Source of the DNA: JAEUIZ01 sp046155605
Lineage (GTDB): Bacteria > Planctomycetota > Phycisphaerae > Phycisphaerales > UBA1924
Assembly: GCA_046155605.1 (NCBI GenBank)
Contig: JBJXFQ010000123.1
Location: 1-29,091, forward strand
DNA length: 29,091 nucleotides
Reading direction: 5' to 3'
A model generated the notes under the pieces. The model was not told the DNA's origin. It saw only the letters and a list, made by a program, of their open reading frames with translations, and did no database searches. A program made the position numbers and the translations under genes. Below are positions 7,610 through 16,087 of this stretch, one piece after another (position 1 is the stretch's first letter; every line of letters starts with the position of its first letter).

Positions 7610-8593
7610 ATGTTCGGCTCGCACCTTTCGATTGCCGGTTCGATGGCCAACGCTCTGATCGAGGCGGAGGGCCTCGGCATGGACACGGTGCAGGTCTTTA
7701 CGAAGAACCAGCAGCAGTGGAAGGCCAAGCCGCTGGCGGACGACGAGGTCGCGCGGTGGAAGGCGGAGGTCGCCCGGCTCGGCTGGGGCGGGGACGGGGC
7801 GAGCGACGTGGGCCGGACGGTCGCGCACGCGGGCTATCTGATCAATCTGGCCTCGCCCAAGGACGAGTTGTGGGAGAAGTCGATCGACCTGATGCGGATC
7901 GAGATCGAGCGGTGCGAGGCGCTGGGCATCCCGTTCCTGGTGCATCATCCCGGCTCGCCGACAGGTTCGGGCGTCGAGTTCGGGGTCGCGCGAATCGCGG
8001 CGGCCTATGCCCGCCTGCTGCCATCGGTTGCGGGCTTCAAGACGGTGTGCTGCCTGGAGAACACGGTGGGCGCGGGCTCGACGCTGGGCGGGCCGTTCGA
8101 GCAACTGGCCGATCTGCGTCGGCGGATCATCGACACGGGCTGGTCGGCGGAGCGCATCGGGTTTTGCTTTGATACCTGCCATGCCCATGCCGCGGGGCAT
8201 GACATGGCGACGGTCGCGTCGGCGAGTGCGGTCTTGGCCGAGTTTGACAGCATCGCGGGGCTGGCCAATATCCGCGCGATACACCTGAACGACTCGAAGG
8301 GTGCTCTCGGGAGCCGTCTCGACCGGCACGAGCACATCGGCGAGGGGACGATCGGCGGGCCGAGGCTCGACAAGAGCGGATTTGCGGCCGTGGTGAACCA
8401 TCCGGCGTTGCGGAACGTTCCAAAGATCATGGAGACGCCCAAGGGGGATAACCCCGAAGGGACGCCGTACGACACGCTCAACCTTCGGCGGCTGAGAAAA
8501 CTCGTGACCGAACCCGAGCCGATAATGGGGGGTCGCCCGCGTCGCGGGCGGACCGGACGCTCGTCCCAAACACGCTCGTCCACAACAAGGTGA
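7610..8593 (+). CDS. nfo: Endonuclease IV (AP endonuclease)
   Basis: A 327-aa base-excision-repair enzyme that cleaves DNA 5' to abasic sites using a trinuclear zinc centre in a TIM barrel. The family landmarks are all present in order: FGSHLSIAGS at the N terminus, QVFTKNQQQWK, HHPGS, CLENTVGAG, CFDTCHAHAAGHD, IHLNDSKG, DRHEHIGEG and KIMETPKG. These supply the expected His, Glu and Asp zinc ligands. The family is usually about 280-290 aa; here the conserved part ends near residue 300 and a basic tail (GGRPRRGRTGRSSQTR) is added. There is no clear ribosome binding site before ATG 7610, but the start lies exactly at the conserved N terminus. The next gene starts 10 bp downstream, so they are probably co-transcribed. 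Confidence 0.95.
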   Translation: MFGSHLSIAGSMANALIEAEGLGMDTVQVFTKNQQQWKAKPLADDEVARWKAEVARLGWGGDGASDVGRTVAHAGYLINLASPKDELWEKSIDLMRIEIERCEALGIPFLVHHPGSPTGSGVEFGVARIAAAYARLLPSVAGFKTVCCLENTVGAGSTLGGPFEQLADLRRRIIDTGWSAERIGFCFDTCHAHAAGHDMATVASASAVLAEFDSIAGLANIRAIHLNDSKGALGSRLDRHEHIGEGTIGGPRLDKSGFAAVVNHPALRNVPKIMETPKGDNPEGTPYDTLNLRRLRKLVTEPEPIMGGRPRRGRTGRSSQTRSSTTR

Positions 8594-8603
8594 CCACGCA
8601 AAA

Positions 8604-9662
8604 ATGACCAAGCCAACTACCGGGATCGTGGGAATCGCCGCCATCGGGCTGACTTGTGCGTCGCTGTCGATGGGCGGGTGCGCCAAGTGGCGTGAACGTC
8701 GGGCGGCACGGCTGGAGGCGTCCCGCACGGCACGCGAGGCGCGTGAGGCGGCCAAACCGAAGCCCGCCGCGCCCGCGCCGAACGAGGGCGAGCAGGCGCT
8801 CGCCCGTGCCCGGATCCTGAAGGAGCAGGGTCTGACCGACGTGGCGCTCCAGGAGTTCGAGCGTGCGATCGCGGTGAATCCGCGGCTGGTGCCGGCGTAC
8901 ATGGGCGTGGGCGAGATCCGCCGCGAGCGCGGAGACCTGGCCCAGGCCGAGGCGGCGTATGCGCAGGCGGCGGCGATCGAGCCGACGAACTTCGACGCGC
9001 AGTACAACCGCGGGCTCGTGCAGCAACTCCTGAATCGGCTGACCGATTCGATCAAGTCGTACCTCCGGGCGCTGCAGATCAGGCCTGATGACTTCGACGC
9101 CAACCTCAATATCGCCACGGCGTACATGCAACTCTCCGAGCCGGCGGCGGGCTTGCCTTACGCGCAGCGGGCGGTTCGGCTGAAGTCCGACAGCGGACCG
9201 GCACGGGTGAACCTCGGCGCGATTCTCGCGGCGATGGGCGACCATCGCGCGGCGGTGGTGGAGTTTCAGCAGGCGGCGGAGTTGATGGAACTCTCGCCGG
9301 AGTTGCTGCTGAACCTCGCGGACAGCCTCGGGCGCATCGGGCGTTATGCCGAGATGCAGAATACGCTCGAGCAACTGGTGACGACGAATCCCTCGGCGGT
9401 CGCGTACGAGCGGCTGGCGTCGTCGCTCTTCCGCCAGCAGAAATACGACGAGTCGCTCGCGACGTTCCGCAAGTCGCTCGAGCAGGACCCCGACTACTAC
9501 CCCTCGCTCAACGGCGTGGGCGTGTGTCTGCTCAACAAGTTCCTGACCAGCGAGCAGAAGGACCTGGAGTCGCGCGACGAGGCGCTGAAGATGCTGCGGC
9601 GGTCGCTCCAGATCGAGGGCCGCCAGCCCGCCGTGCTCGACCTGGTGACGCGCTACGGCTGA
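8604..9662 (+). CDS. TPR-repeat lipoprotein
   Basis: A 352-aa protein with a lipoprotein signal: hydrophobic TGIVGIAAIGLTCASLS followed by MGGC, giving a predicted lipidated Cys26. A short charged Arg/Ala-rich linker (about 28-60) leads to a chain of about seven tetratricopeptide repeats (about residues 62-345) with typical A..Y..A......P positions, for example ALQEFERAIAVNP, AEAAYAQAAAIEP and SIKSYLRALQIRP. TPR chains act as protein-binding scaffolds, so a membrane-anchored scaffold or assembly factor is likely; the partner is not shown by the sequence. It follows endonuclease IV by 10 bp and precedes queF by 53 bp in the same direction. Confidence 0.85.
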   Translation: MTKPTTGIVGIAAIGLTCASLSMGGCAKWRERRAARLEASRTAREAREAAKPKPAAPAPNEGEQALARARILKEQGLTDVALQEFERAIAVNPRLVPAYMGVGEIRRERGDLAQAEAAYAQAAAIEPTNFDAQYNRGLVQQLLNRLTDSIKSYLRALQIRPDDFDANLNIATAYMQLSEPAAGLPYAQRAVRLKSDSGPARVNLGAILAAMGDHRAAVVEFQQAAELMELSPELLLNLADSLGRIGRYAEMQNTLEQLVTTNPSAVAYERLASSLFRQQKYDESLATFRKSLEQDPDYYPSLNGVGVCLLNKFLTSEQKDLESRDEALKMLRRSLQIEGRQPAVLDLVTRYG

Positions 9663-9715
9663 TCCGTCTGCGCTTTGGTCATTTCGGATTTGGCCAACCG
9701 GCCCTTTGGTCCACC

Positions 9716-10081
9716 ATGCCCAACCCTTCACTTCTCGAAGCGTTTCCGACTCCCGCCGAGGCGCCGATCATCATCGAGCACGTCGCCGACGAGTTCACGT
9801 CGCTCTGCCCGAAGACTGGGCACCCCGACTTCGGGAGCGTCCATATCCGGTTCCAGCCGCGACAGCCGTCGGCCGGGGGTCTGTGCGTTGAACTCAAGAG
9901 CCTGAAACTCTACCTGCAGGGCTTTCGCACCGAGGGCATTTTCTATGAGGCCGTCACCGATCGGATCAGGAGCGACCTTGTCGCGCTGATGCGTCCGACG
10001 TGGCTGGTGGTGGAGACGCACTGGCGCGGGCGCGGGGGCATCCGGTCCGTTATCCGCGCGTCGTTCGGCGATGCACCGTGA
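9716..10081 (+). CDS. queF: NADPH-dependent 7-cyano-7-deazaguanine (preQ0) reductase
   Basis: A 121-aa enzyme of the queuosine tRNA-modification pathway; it reduces the nitrile of preQ0 to the amine preQ1 in the cytoplasm. It is the short unimodular type. The catalytic Cys is C31 in EFTSLCPKTGHPDFG, with the partner Asp at D38, the seven-residue spacing seen in Bacillus subtilis QueF. The QueF motif ELKSLKLY is at 59-66, followed by FRTEGIF, and the C terminus shows THWRGRGGI. ATG 9716 fits the family N terminus. Other queuosine genes (queC, queD, queE) are not in the window, so the pathway must be completed elsewhere. Confidence 0.93.
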   Translation: MPNPSLLEAFPTPAEAPIIIEHVADEFTSLCPKTGHPDFGSVHIRFQPRQPSAGGLCVELKSLKLYLQGFRTEGIFYEAVTDRIRSDLVALMRPTWLVVETHWRGRGGIRSVIRASFGDAP

Positions 10082-10165
10082 CCGAGCGGACGAGTTGCCC
10101 TCGTCCCTCGCGTTCTCTACCCTTCCATATCCGGGCGGGGACCGCCCGCGGAAGGGCGTGACGCG

Positions 10166-10894
10166 ATGCATCGCTCGGAGGGAGCCCAACGACCGTTCGA
10201 CCACGACGTTCCCGACGCCGAGGGTGTCGATGGTTCCGTCGTCATCGGGCCCAGCGGCGCGCTCGTCGACCGCTTCGGCAACGGCCTTGATTCCAAGGTG
10301 CTCGTGCTCAATAAGTTGTACATGGCGATCCGCGTCGTGTCGGCACGCCGCGCCTTCATCTTGCTCGCCAAGGAACTCGCCGAGGTCATCCACGTCGACG
10401 ACGGTCGCTACGTCAACTACGACTTCGACTCGTGGCGCGAGGTCGCGGCCTTCCAGCAGGAGTTTGAGCGCGAGCGGCACGATTGGGTCCATACGGTGCG
10501 TGCCGACATCGCCGTGCCGCGAATTATCCGGCTGCTGGGCTATGACCGGCTGCCCGCGCAGGCCGTCAAACTCAACCGGCGAAACCTCTTCGCCCGCGAC
10601 CGGAACCAGTGCCAGTATTGCGGGCGGCACTTCCCGACCTGCGACCTCTCGATCGACCACGTCCTGCCCAAGACGCAAGGCGGCGGCGAGAGTTGGGAGA
10701 ATCTGGTCTGCGCGTGTCTGTGGTGCAACGCGAAAAAGGGCGGCCGAACGCCCGAACAGGCCGGGATCAAACTGGTCCGCCCAGCCAAGCGGCCCAAGCG
10801 CAACCCGCTCATCACACTCCGCCTCGGCAGCGCGAAGTACCAGTCATGGAAGGCGTTCCTCGATGAGGCATATTGGAGCGTCGAACTGCGGTAG
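10166..10894 (+). CDS. HNH endonuclease
   Basis: A 242-aa protein with a C-terminal zinc-stabilised HNH domain: CQYC (149-152), IDHVLPKTQGG with D164 and H165, N179 in SWENLVCACLWCN, and the second zinc pair C184/C187, then KKGGRTP. The N-terminal part includes KVLVLNKLYMAIRVVSARRA and VNYDFDSWREV, typical of a widespread chromosomal HNH family in cyanobacteria, planctomycetes and relatives that is not obviously tied to mobile introns. The biological substrate is unknown. ATG 10166 has GGAAGG upstream at suitable spacing. It is the last gene of the plus-strand run and is convergent with fliS. Confidence 0.9.
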   Translation: MHRSEGAQRPFDHDVPDAEGVDGSVVIGPSGALVDRFGNGLDSKVLVLNKLYMAIRVVSARRAFILLAKELAEVIHVDDGRYVNYDFDSWREVAAFQQEFERERHDWVHTVRADIAVPRIIRLLGYDRLPAQAVKLNRRNLFARDRNQCQYCGRHFPTCDLSIDHVLPKTQGGGESWENLVCACLWCNAKKGGRTPEQAGIKLVRPAKRPKRNPLITLRLGSAKYQSWKAFLDEAYWSVELR

Positions 10895-10947
10895 CGCGGG
10901 TTCCCGTCAGCACGGGGTGTGCGGTCGGCTGTTGAACTGCGCGAGCA

Positions 10948-11451
10948 TCACGCGTCAACCGAGATCGACTGCCGCGTCGGCGTTACCGCGCCCGGTGCGG
11001 GCTCGGGTCGCGTCCCACTGGCCTGCTCCTTCGCCATCTGATCCATGAGCAGCGCCCAGGTTTCGCGCTCGTATTCGAGGAGGCCGATCGACTCGTCGAG
11101 CTTGACGAGGCTCTTCTCCATGCTCGCCTCGATGAGGCGGGTGTAGAGGAACGCGTAGACGGCCTGGGCGTTCTTGCAGAGCTCGGGCGCGACCTCGGGC
11201 CGCATCGTCGTCAGGAGTTCCATCACGATGTTGCGGCACTGGGTGATGCCGTTGAACATCGCCTCGTAGTTCTTGGCGGCCAGCCCTTCGCGGCCCTGCC
11301 GGGCGAACTTCAGCGCGCCGTCGAGGAGCATGAGGCGAAGCTCGGCGGGCGAGGCGGTCAGCACGCGCGTCCGCAGGTAGGCATTCGCGGGGTTGGTTTC
11401 CACGCTCATGCCAGACTGATCGGACGGCTTGCGGCGCGACTTTACCGCCAT
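10948..11451 (-). CDS. fliS: Flagellar export chaperone FliS
   Basis: A 167-aa cytoplasmic chaperone that binds flagellin and prevents early polymerisation before export. The family pattern is clear: NPANAYLRTRVLTASPAELR (N-terminal tip), LMLLDGALKFARQG, NGITQCRNIVMELL and a terminal four-helix-bundle strand AYAFL-like AVYAFLYTRLIEAS. The ATG at 11451 lies 2 nt after the fliD stop, so I keep it; an in-frame ATG at 11409 (MSVETNPANAY) gives a length of 153 aa closer to the usual 125-140 and may be the true start. A Pro/Thr-rich tail extends the end. It forms an operon with fliD. Confidence 0.92.
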   Translation of the reverse strand: MAVKSRRKPSDQSGMSVETNPANAYLRTRVLTASPAELRLMLLDGALKFARQGREGLAAKNYEAMFNGITQCRNIVMELLTTMRPEVAPELCKNAQAVYAFLYTRLIEASMEKSLVKLDESIGLLEYERETWALLMDQMAKEQASGTRPEPAPGAVTPTRQSISVDA

Positions 11452-11453
11452 CG

Positions 11454-14288
11454 CTACAACCCGCGAATCTGGGAGAGGGCCCCTTGCTGCTGCTGGAGGC
11501 GGCCGATCGCCTGCTCCATCGCCAGGAACTGCCGCTCGAGGATGGTCCGACGCGACGTCAGGCGGTCATTAATGGAATCGATCCGCTTGTTCTCGGAGGC
11601 GATCTGGTCGTCGATGGTGCCGCGCCGCTTGGTGAGCCGGCCGGTGGTCGTGTTGATCATCGCGTCAGCGAGGTTCTCGACGATCGAGCCGATGCCCAGC
11701 GCCGAGAACTCATCCGGCTGGCCCGCCGAACTCACGGTGACGCCCGGCGCGATGACCGTCGGCTCCTTGGGCTTGACGGTGCGTGCCGCGAGCAACTGCT
11801 CGACGCCCTCGGCGTCCTGCTCGATGGCGGCCCGGAGTTTGTCGCGGTCGAGCGTGAGTTTCGAGCCTTCGCCGATGCGGATGCCGATGTCGGCCAGATC
11901 ATCGAACGAGCCCTGGATGCCGATGGCCTTGCCCTGCACGGCGGTGAAGAGCCCCTGGCGGAGCGTGATGGCGGTCGAGTCGCCAAGCAGCGTCCCACGG
12001 GTCTCGGTCTCGGCGTCATACTTGGTCTGCTGGTCGATGCGCGCGACGAGGTCGTTGAACGCGGTCACGAAGGTGTTCACGCTCTCCTCGATAGCGCCGG
12101 TGTCGCTGGCGATCGTGAGGTTCACCGGGTCTTCGCTGGTCGTCTGGAGATCGATCGAGACGCCGGTGATGACGCTGTCGAGCGTGTTGGTCGAACTGGA
12201 AAGCAGCACGGCCCGGGCCGGATCGGTCGAGCCGAAGAAGACGCGGGAGTCACGCCCCGCGTCGAGCGTCGAGGCTCCGAGGTCGAACGAGCCCGAATCG
12301 ACGATGAATCGGCCCGCGGTGCCCGTGGAGCGTGCGCTCAGGCTCAGGCGATTGGGGGTCGCGCCGGAACCGTCGCTGATGACGGATGCCGAGGCGATCG
12401 CGCCCGCGGCGTTGATCTTCGAGGCGATCTCGCGGAGCGAATCCGTGGCCGCGAGTGTCACGGTCTTCTCGAGCGAACCGTCGATGACGTTGGCCGCGCC
12501 CGTGCCCGCCGCCTCGCCCTTGATATTCAGCCCCGCGGCAACGGCCCCGGCGGTGTCCTCGACCTTGATCTTGGTCGAGCCGCCCACGGTGGCCTCGTAG
12601 AGTTCGAGCCCGTCGCCCTTCGAGTTGATCTTCGCCTTGACCCGCGTGCCACGCGAGTTGATGAGCGCGATGATGTCCTGGAGTGTTTCCTCGGACTCGT
12701 CGACGGTGACGAGCGCGGTCGCGCCGTTAGAGTCGGTGATGCGGAAGGTGCCCTCGCCGACGCCCTGGCCGCCGCGGAGGGATTCGAGCCTGGTGCCGAC
12801 CGTGATGTACTGCCGCTGGAGGTTTCCGCTGTCGACGGTGGAGGACGCGACGCCGGTGGTGTCGATGCCGAGCGATTCGGCGGTGGTACCGGAGATGATG
12901 AGGTTGCCCGTTCCGCCCGTGGCGTCGGTCACGACGATGCCGGTGCCCTTGTCGTTGAGTTTGGCGGTGATCTTGCCGGCGGTGTCGGCGGAGAACTCGG
13001 CGAGCATCTCCGAGATCGACGCGGTGCGATCGATCGAGACGGTGTACGGATTGCCGTCGCGTCCGGTGATGGTGATGGTCCCCGTCCCGCCGATGCCCGC
13101 GCCCCCGTTGAGCCCCTTGCCCAGCGTGGAGTTGATGGCCGCGAGAACCCGAGTGCCGGCGACCGTCCCGACCTGCGCCGAGGTGGTCAGCAGCCCGAGG
13201 TCCGCGGCGGTGGTCGAGCCGGCGACGGAGTTTTCGAGCACCTCGATGGTGCGCCCCTGCGTATCGACGATCTGAAGGCCCGTACCGCTGGATGCGACCG
13301 ACGCCTTCATGTCCGAGTCACCCAGCGCCGTGGCGAGTGCGTCATTAATGCGCTTCAGCACGCCGCCGACCGTCGTCGGGGCGGCCTCCGTGACTTCACC
13401 CTGCGCGTCGTACTTGGTGCCGACATTCACGTTGACCGTGGTCGTTCCCGCGCCGCCCGTGACCTTGACCTGGAGGTCGTAGCGGCCTGAGCCGACCTGG
13501 CTGTTGACGAAGATGCCGTTGCCGTCGTTGAGGAGCGAGAGCGCGGTGCCCTCGGCCAGCGCGTGGACCACCGAACCCGTGACGGTCGTCGACGACGCGG
13601 TGGTGCGTTCGATCCCAAGGCTGGCGGCGGTTGAGTATCCCGCGGCGCTGGTGATGGTGAGATTGGAAGCGACATCGCTCGAGATCACGAGCCGCCCGCC
13701 ATCGACCTTTGCGGCCACGTCGATGCCGGTGGCGCTGTTGATCGCGTCCAGCACGTCGGAGACGGTGGCCGCCTTGGAGAGGTCGATGGTGGCCGAGCGT
13801 CCGCCGGCGTCAGCGATCACGATCTTGCCGCGCTCGACGCCCTCCCCGCCGTTGAGATCGGCGAGCCTGGTCTCGGCATCGAGGCGGGCGGCCGCGGACT
13901 CGAACGTGATGCTGGTCGCGCCCACGCCGGAGGTGGCGCTGGCGAAGCCGCGCGAGAGCATCTGCTGGCTCGAGACGAGGCGATCGACGATGAAGGAGTA
14001 AGAGCCCGGCGAGGCCGAGGCCGAGGCGGTCGCGGTAAGCACGTCGGTGTTGGAACTGGTGGCCTTGTTGGTGTCAAAGACCTTATTGACGCGGAACGCG
14101 CCGGCCGCCGACTTGAGGGTCGAGAGCCGGGAGTTGAGGTCGAGGTAGGCCGCCTGCTGCGACTGGAGTTGGAGGATTCGGCGCTGGGAGATGATGCGCG
14201 GGCGTGCCTCGATCGCCAGCAGTTGATCGATCAATGAGCGGGTATCGATCCCGCTGAAAAGTCCGGATCCGGTGGAGATACCCCCCAT
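11454..14288 (-). CDS. fliD: Flagellar hook-associated protein 2 (filament cap), enlarged
   Basis: FliD forms the pentameric cap under which flagellin assembles. N-terminal FliD domain: SGLFSGIDTRSLIDQLLAIE and the following helix (about residues 7-110). C-terminal FliD domain from about 610: TNTLDSVITGVSIDL, ESVNTFVTAFNDLVARI, then the final coiled coil RIDSINDRLTSRRTILERQF ending SQIRGL. The 944-aa length is about twice the usual size. The excess lies in the middle, where about four flagellin-IN-like units occur (roughly 141-227, 246-367, 381-475, 498-590), each with a LxxGxGxxxG opening, a xVxDxxxxIN helix and a closing xxLGI. ATG 14288 has GAGGGAG upstream. This points to an enlarged surface-exposed cap domain. 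Confidence 0.93.
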   Translation of the reverse strand: MGGISTGSGLFSGIDTRSLIDQLLAIEARPRIISQRRILQLQSQQAAYLDLNSRLSTLKSAAGAFRVNKVFDTNKATSSNTDVLTATASASASPGSYSFIVDRLVSSQQMLSRGFASATSGVGATSITFESAAARLDAETRLADLNGGEGVERGKIVIADAGGRSATIDLSKAATVSDVLDAINSATGIDVAAKVDGGRLVISSDVASNLTITSAAGYSTAASLGIERTTASSTTVTGSVVHALAEGTALSLLNDGNGIFVNSQVGSGRYDLQVKVTGGAGTTTVNVNVGTKYDAQGEVTEAAPTTVGGVLKRINDALATALGDSDMKASVASSGTGLQIVDTQGRTIEVLENSVAGSTTAADLGLLTTSAQVGTVAGTRVLAAINSTLGKGLNGGAGIGGTGTITITGRDGNPYTVSIDRTASISEMLAEFSADTAGKITAKLNDKGTGIVVTDATGGTGNLIISGTTAESLGIDTTGVASSTVDSGNLQRQYITVGTRLESLRGGQGVGEGTFRITDSNGATALVTVDESEETLQDIIALINSRGTRVKAKINSKGDGLELYEATVGGSTKIKVEDTAGAVAAGLNIKGEAAGTGAANVIDGSLEKTVTLAATDSLREIASKINAAGAIASASVISDGSGATPNRLSLSARSTGTAGRFIVDSGSFDLGASTLDAGRDSRVFFGSTDPARAVLLSSSTNTLDSVITGVSIDLQTTSEDPVNLTIASDTGAIEESVNTFVTAFNDLVARIDQQTKYDAETETRGTLLGDSTAITLRQGLFTAVQGKAIGIQGSFDDLADIGIRIGEGSKLTLDRDKLRAAIEQDAEGVEQLLAARTVKPKEPTVIAPGVTVSSAGQPDEFSALGIGSIVENLADAMINTTTGRLTKRRGTIDDQIASENKRIDSINDRLTSRRTILERQFLAMEQAIGRLQQQQGALSQIRGL

Positions 14289-14298
14289 GCGAACTCCC

Positions 14299-14517
14299 TC
14301 AGGCCGCCCGTCTCACCCAGACCGCAGGGCCAAGCGGCACGCCCTGTCCGTCCCGTCGCGTCGGCCGATCCAACCCCCGACGCCTCAATTCCAGCGAATC
14401 CATCACCCAGCCCGCGAGCATGTGCCGGTACATCGCCTTGGCCGACTCCGGCCCGACCGGCCCTTCCGAACGCTCCGCGCTCGTCGTTTGCCCGTTCATG
14501 GCTCTGATACCATCCAT
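14299..14517 (-). CDS. Small protein upstream of fliD
   Basis: A 72-aa hypothetical protein. I chose ATG 14517 (MDGIRAMNG) because GAGGAG stands 7 nt before it; the longer frame to 14586 lacks such a site. The protein is predicted soluble, with one likely helix (GPESAKAMYRHMLAGWVMDSLELRRRG). It ends 10 bp before the fliD start, so it heads the fliD-fliS group. A FlaG-like role would fit the position, but no FlaG signature is seen, so the function is open. Confidence 0.55.
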   Translation of the reverse strand: MDGIRAMNGQTTSAERSEGPVGPESAKAMYRHMLAGWVMDSLELRRRGLDRPTRRDGQGVPLGPAVWVRRAA

Positions 14518-14702
14518 CGGCACGCTCCTCGATGACGCCGCAATCTCGATGCCGCTGCGTCTCCTAGTCATCGACGATCCCAGCATCCCGATTCAGTAAC
14601 GAACATGGGCGTGATGTCCTGATTATCGGACGACGAGTGCCGCCTCACGTCGACTCCGATCAGTCTGGCGAACCAGAAGGCCGATAGACGAATACGTCTT
14701 CC

Positions 14703-15341
14703 ATGCCCACCACCGCATCAAACCACCGGTCGATTCTGCTCGCTGCACTCGTCGGGTGCTGCCTGACGCTGCTTTCCGCGCTCGTGGTAGCGACGCTGGC
14801 ACTGCTGACGCCGGTACTCACCAAAGGCCAGCCTATTAGTTGGTTTTTGTTTGGCTTTGAGGTCGTGGTGATTGTCGCGACGGTGCTTGGCATCCTGCTC
14901 AGCCGCGGCAAGTGGAACCACGGCCTGGGCCTCGGCTTCCTTTCCATCGGCGGCACCATCTTCCTTGCCTCGGCGATGGGATGGCAGGGTGCCAACCGCC
15001 TGTTGGTCGGCCAATCGCTGACACCGCTGCTGCTCGCCCGCACCGCTGTCGCGGGCCTTCTGACGCTCATCGCCATCAATGCCGTGCTCTCGCGTCGGCC
15101 CCAGGCGTGGCCCAGGGCGATCCTCGGCGCGGCGCTGGGCCTACCCGTGCTGGCCCTCGCCGGCGCATTCGTGGTGCCCGCGGCACGTCAGAAGTTGCTC
15201 GGCGCACTTCCCACCAACCTCGGGATCACGATCATCCTCGCGGTCGGCGGATTCATTGTCTTCACCGCACTCCTCGCCGCCAGCGTGCAGATCCTCGTGG
15301 GCGCGTTCCAATCGGCGCTCCGGGACGACCAGGCGGCCTGA
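14703..15341 (+). CDS. Polytopic membrane protein, unknown
   Basis: A 212-aa integral membrane protein with about six hydrophobic helices: roughly residues 12-36, 45-66, 72-92, 105-127, 137-158 and 172-200. The loops are short and there is no soluble domain or catalytic motif. A short positive patch (LSRGKW) follows the second helix. I do not recognise the family. It shares direction with the DUF4230 gene 32 bp downstream, so co-transcription is likely. There is no clear ribosome binding site before ATG 14703. Confidence 0.7.
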   Translation: MPTTASNHRSILLAALVGCCLTLLSALVVATLALLTPVLTKGQPISWFLFGFEVVVIVATVLGILLSRGKWNHGLGLGFLSIGGTIFLASAMGWQGANRLLVGQSLTPLLLARTAVAGLLTLIAINAVLSRRPQAWPRAILGAALGLPVLALAGAFVVPAARQKLLGALPTNLGITIILAVGGFIVFTALLAASVQILVGAFQSALRDDQAA

Positions 15342-15373
15342 AATTCACGGGGGCTGGCACCCAACAACTCGTC

Positions 15374-16033
15374 ATGCCGATCCCCGACGCCACGCTCGTC
15401 CTCGTTCTGCTTGCGCTCGCCGGCGGTGCCGCGGCTGCATGGTTGCTTCGTGGCCGATTGGTGCGCCCAGCCGCCGCCGGGCCGTCCGTGAGCGTTGAGG
15501 TCATTGCGGAGCGCGTGCGTGCGGTGGGCAAACTCGTGGGGCTGGAGGTTTGCGCCAAGGAGATTGCGACGGCATCCACGGGCTGGAACTGGCTGCCGCC
15601 TCTGCTCCTGAGTCAGGCGCGGCTGGCAATGATCTTCAACTTCGAGAAGCAGTATGTCGTAGACCTGACCCGCGTCGGACAGGCGGACATCACGCCGCTG
15701 GGTCCGGGTCGCTTCCGTGTGGTCCTGCCGCCGGTTGAGGGTCAGTTGCGGCTGCTGGATGTCACGCCGTATGACATCCAGAACGCCCGCGTGCTGGGGC
15801 TCTTGGACGTGATCCCGATGACGGCGGAGCGGCAGCGGGAACTGATGAAGCGGGCGCAGCAGGAGGCCTCGGACCTCTTCCGCGCCAACGACGCCCGCTA
15901 CCTCCGCGACGCGCGACAGAGCATCGAGCGGCACCTCCGCAGCCTCATGGACCTCTTCGGCATCCACGTCGAGATCGCGTGGTCTGCGGACGAGCCCTCC
16001 GCCATGCCACGCCTGGCCATCGCGGCGGCATGA
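15374..16033 (+). CDS. DUF4230 membrane-anchored protein
   Basis: A 219-aa protein with one N-terminal membrane helix (DATLVLVLLALAGGAAAAWLL, about residues 5-25) and a soluble domain outside it. The domain resembles DUF4230: AERVRAVGKLVGLEVCAKEI, FEKQYVVDLTRVG, RVVLPPVEGQLRLLDVTPYD, then a long charged helix (QRELMKRAQQEASDLF) and a short strand VEIAWS. The function of DUF4230 is not known. ATG 15374 sits just before the hydrophobic helix. It is paired with the upstream polytopic protein. Confidence 0.75.
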   Translation: MPIPDATLVLVLLALAGGAAAAWLLRGRLVRPAAAGPSVSVEVIAERVRAVGKLVGLEVCAKEIATASTGWNWLPPLLLSQARLAMIFNFEKQYVVDLTRVGQADITPLGPGRFRVVLPPVEGQLRLLDVTPYDIQNARVLGLLDVIPMTAERQRELMKRAQQEASDLFRANDARYLRDARQSIERHLRSLMDLFGIHVEIAWSADEPSAMPRLAIAAA

Positions 16034-16087
16034 GACCTGCCTGCGCTCGACGATCGCTTGAGCCGACCGCGCGCGAGCGGTCGAAAC

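Noticed and set aside
10903..10916. Hairpin CCCGT-CAGC-ACGGG between the HNH gene and fliS as a terminator
   Set aside because: The stem has only five pairs and no T-run on either strand.
11484..13490. Long plus-strand frame opposite fliD
   Set aside because: Shadow of a GC-rich gene; the minus frame is a clear FliD with both conserved ends.
14595..14660. Sigma-28 promoter before the fliD group (TCCGATAA on the minus strand)
   Set aside because: The -10 half matches well, but no TAAA-type -35 is present at the right distance.
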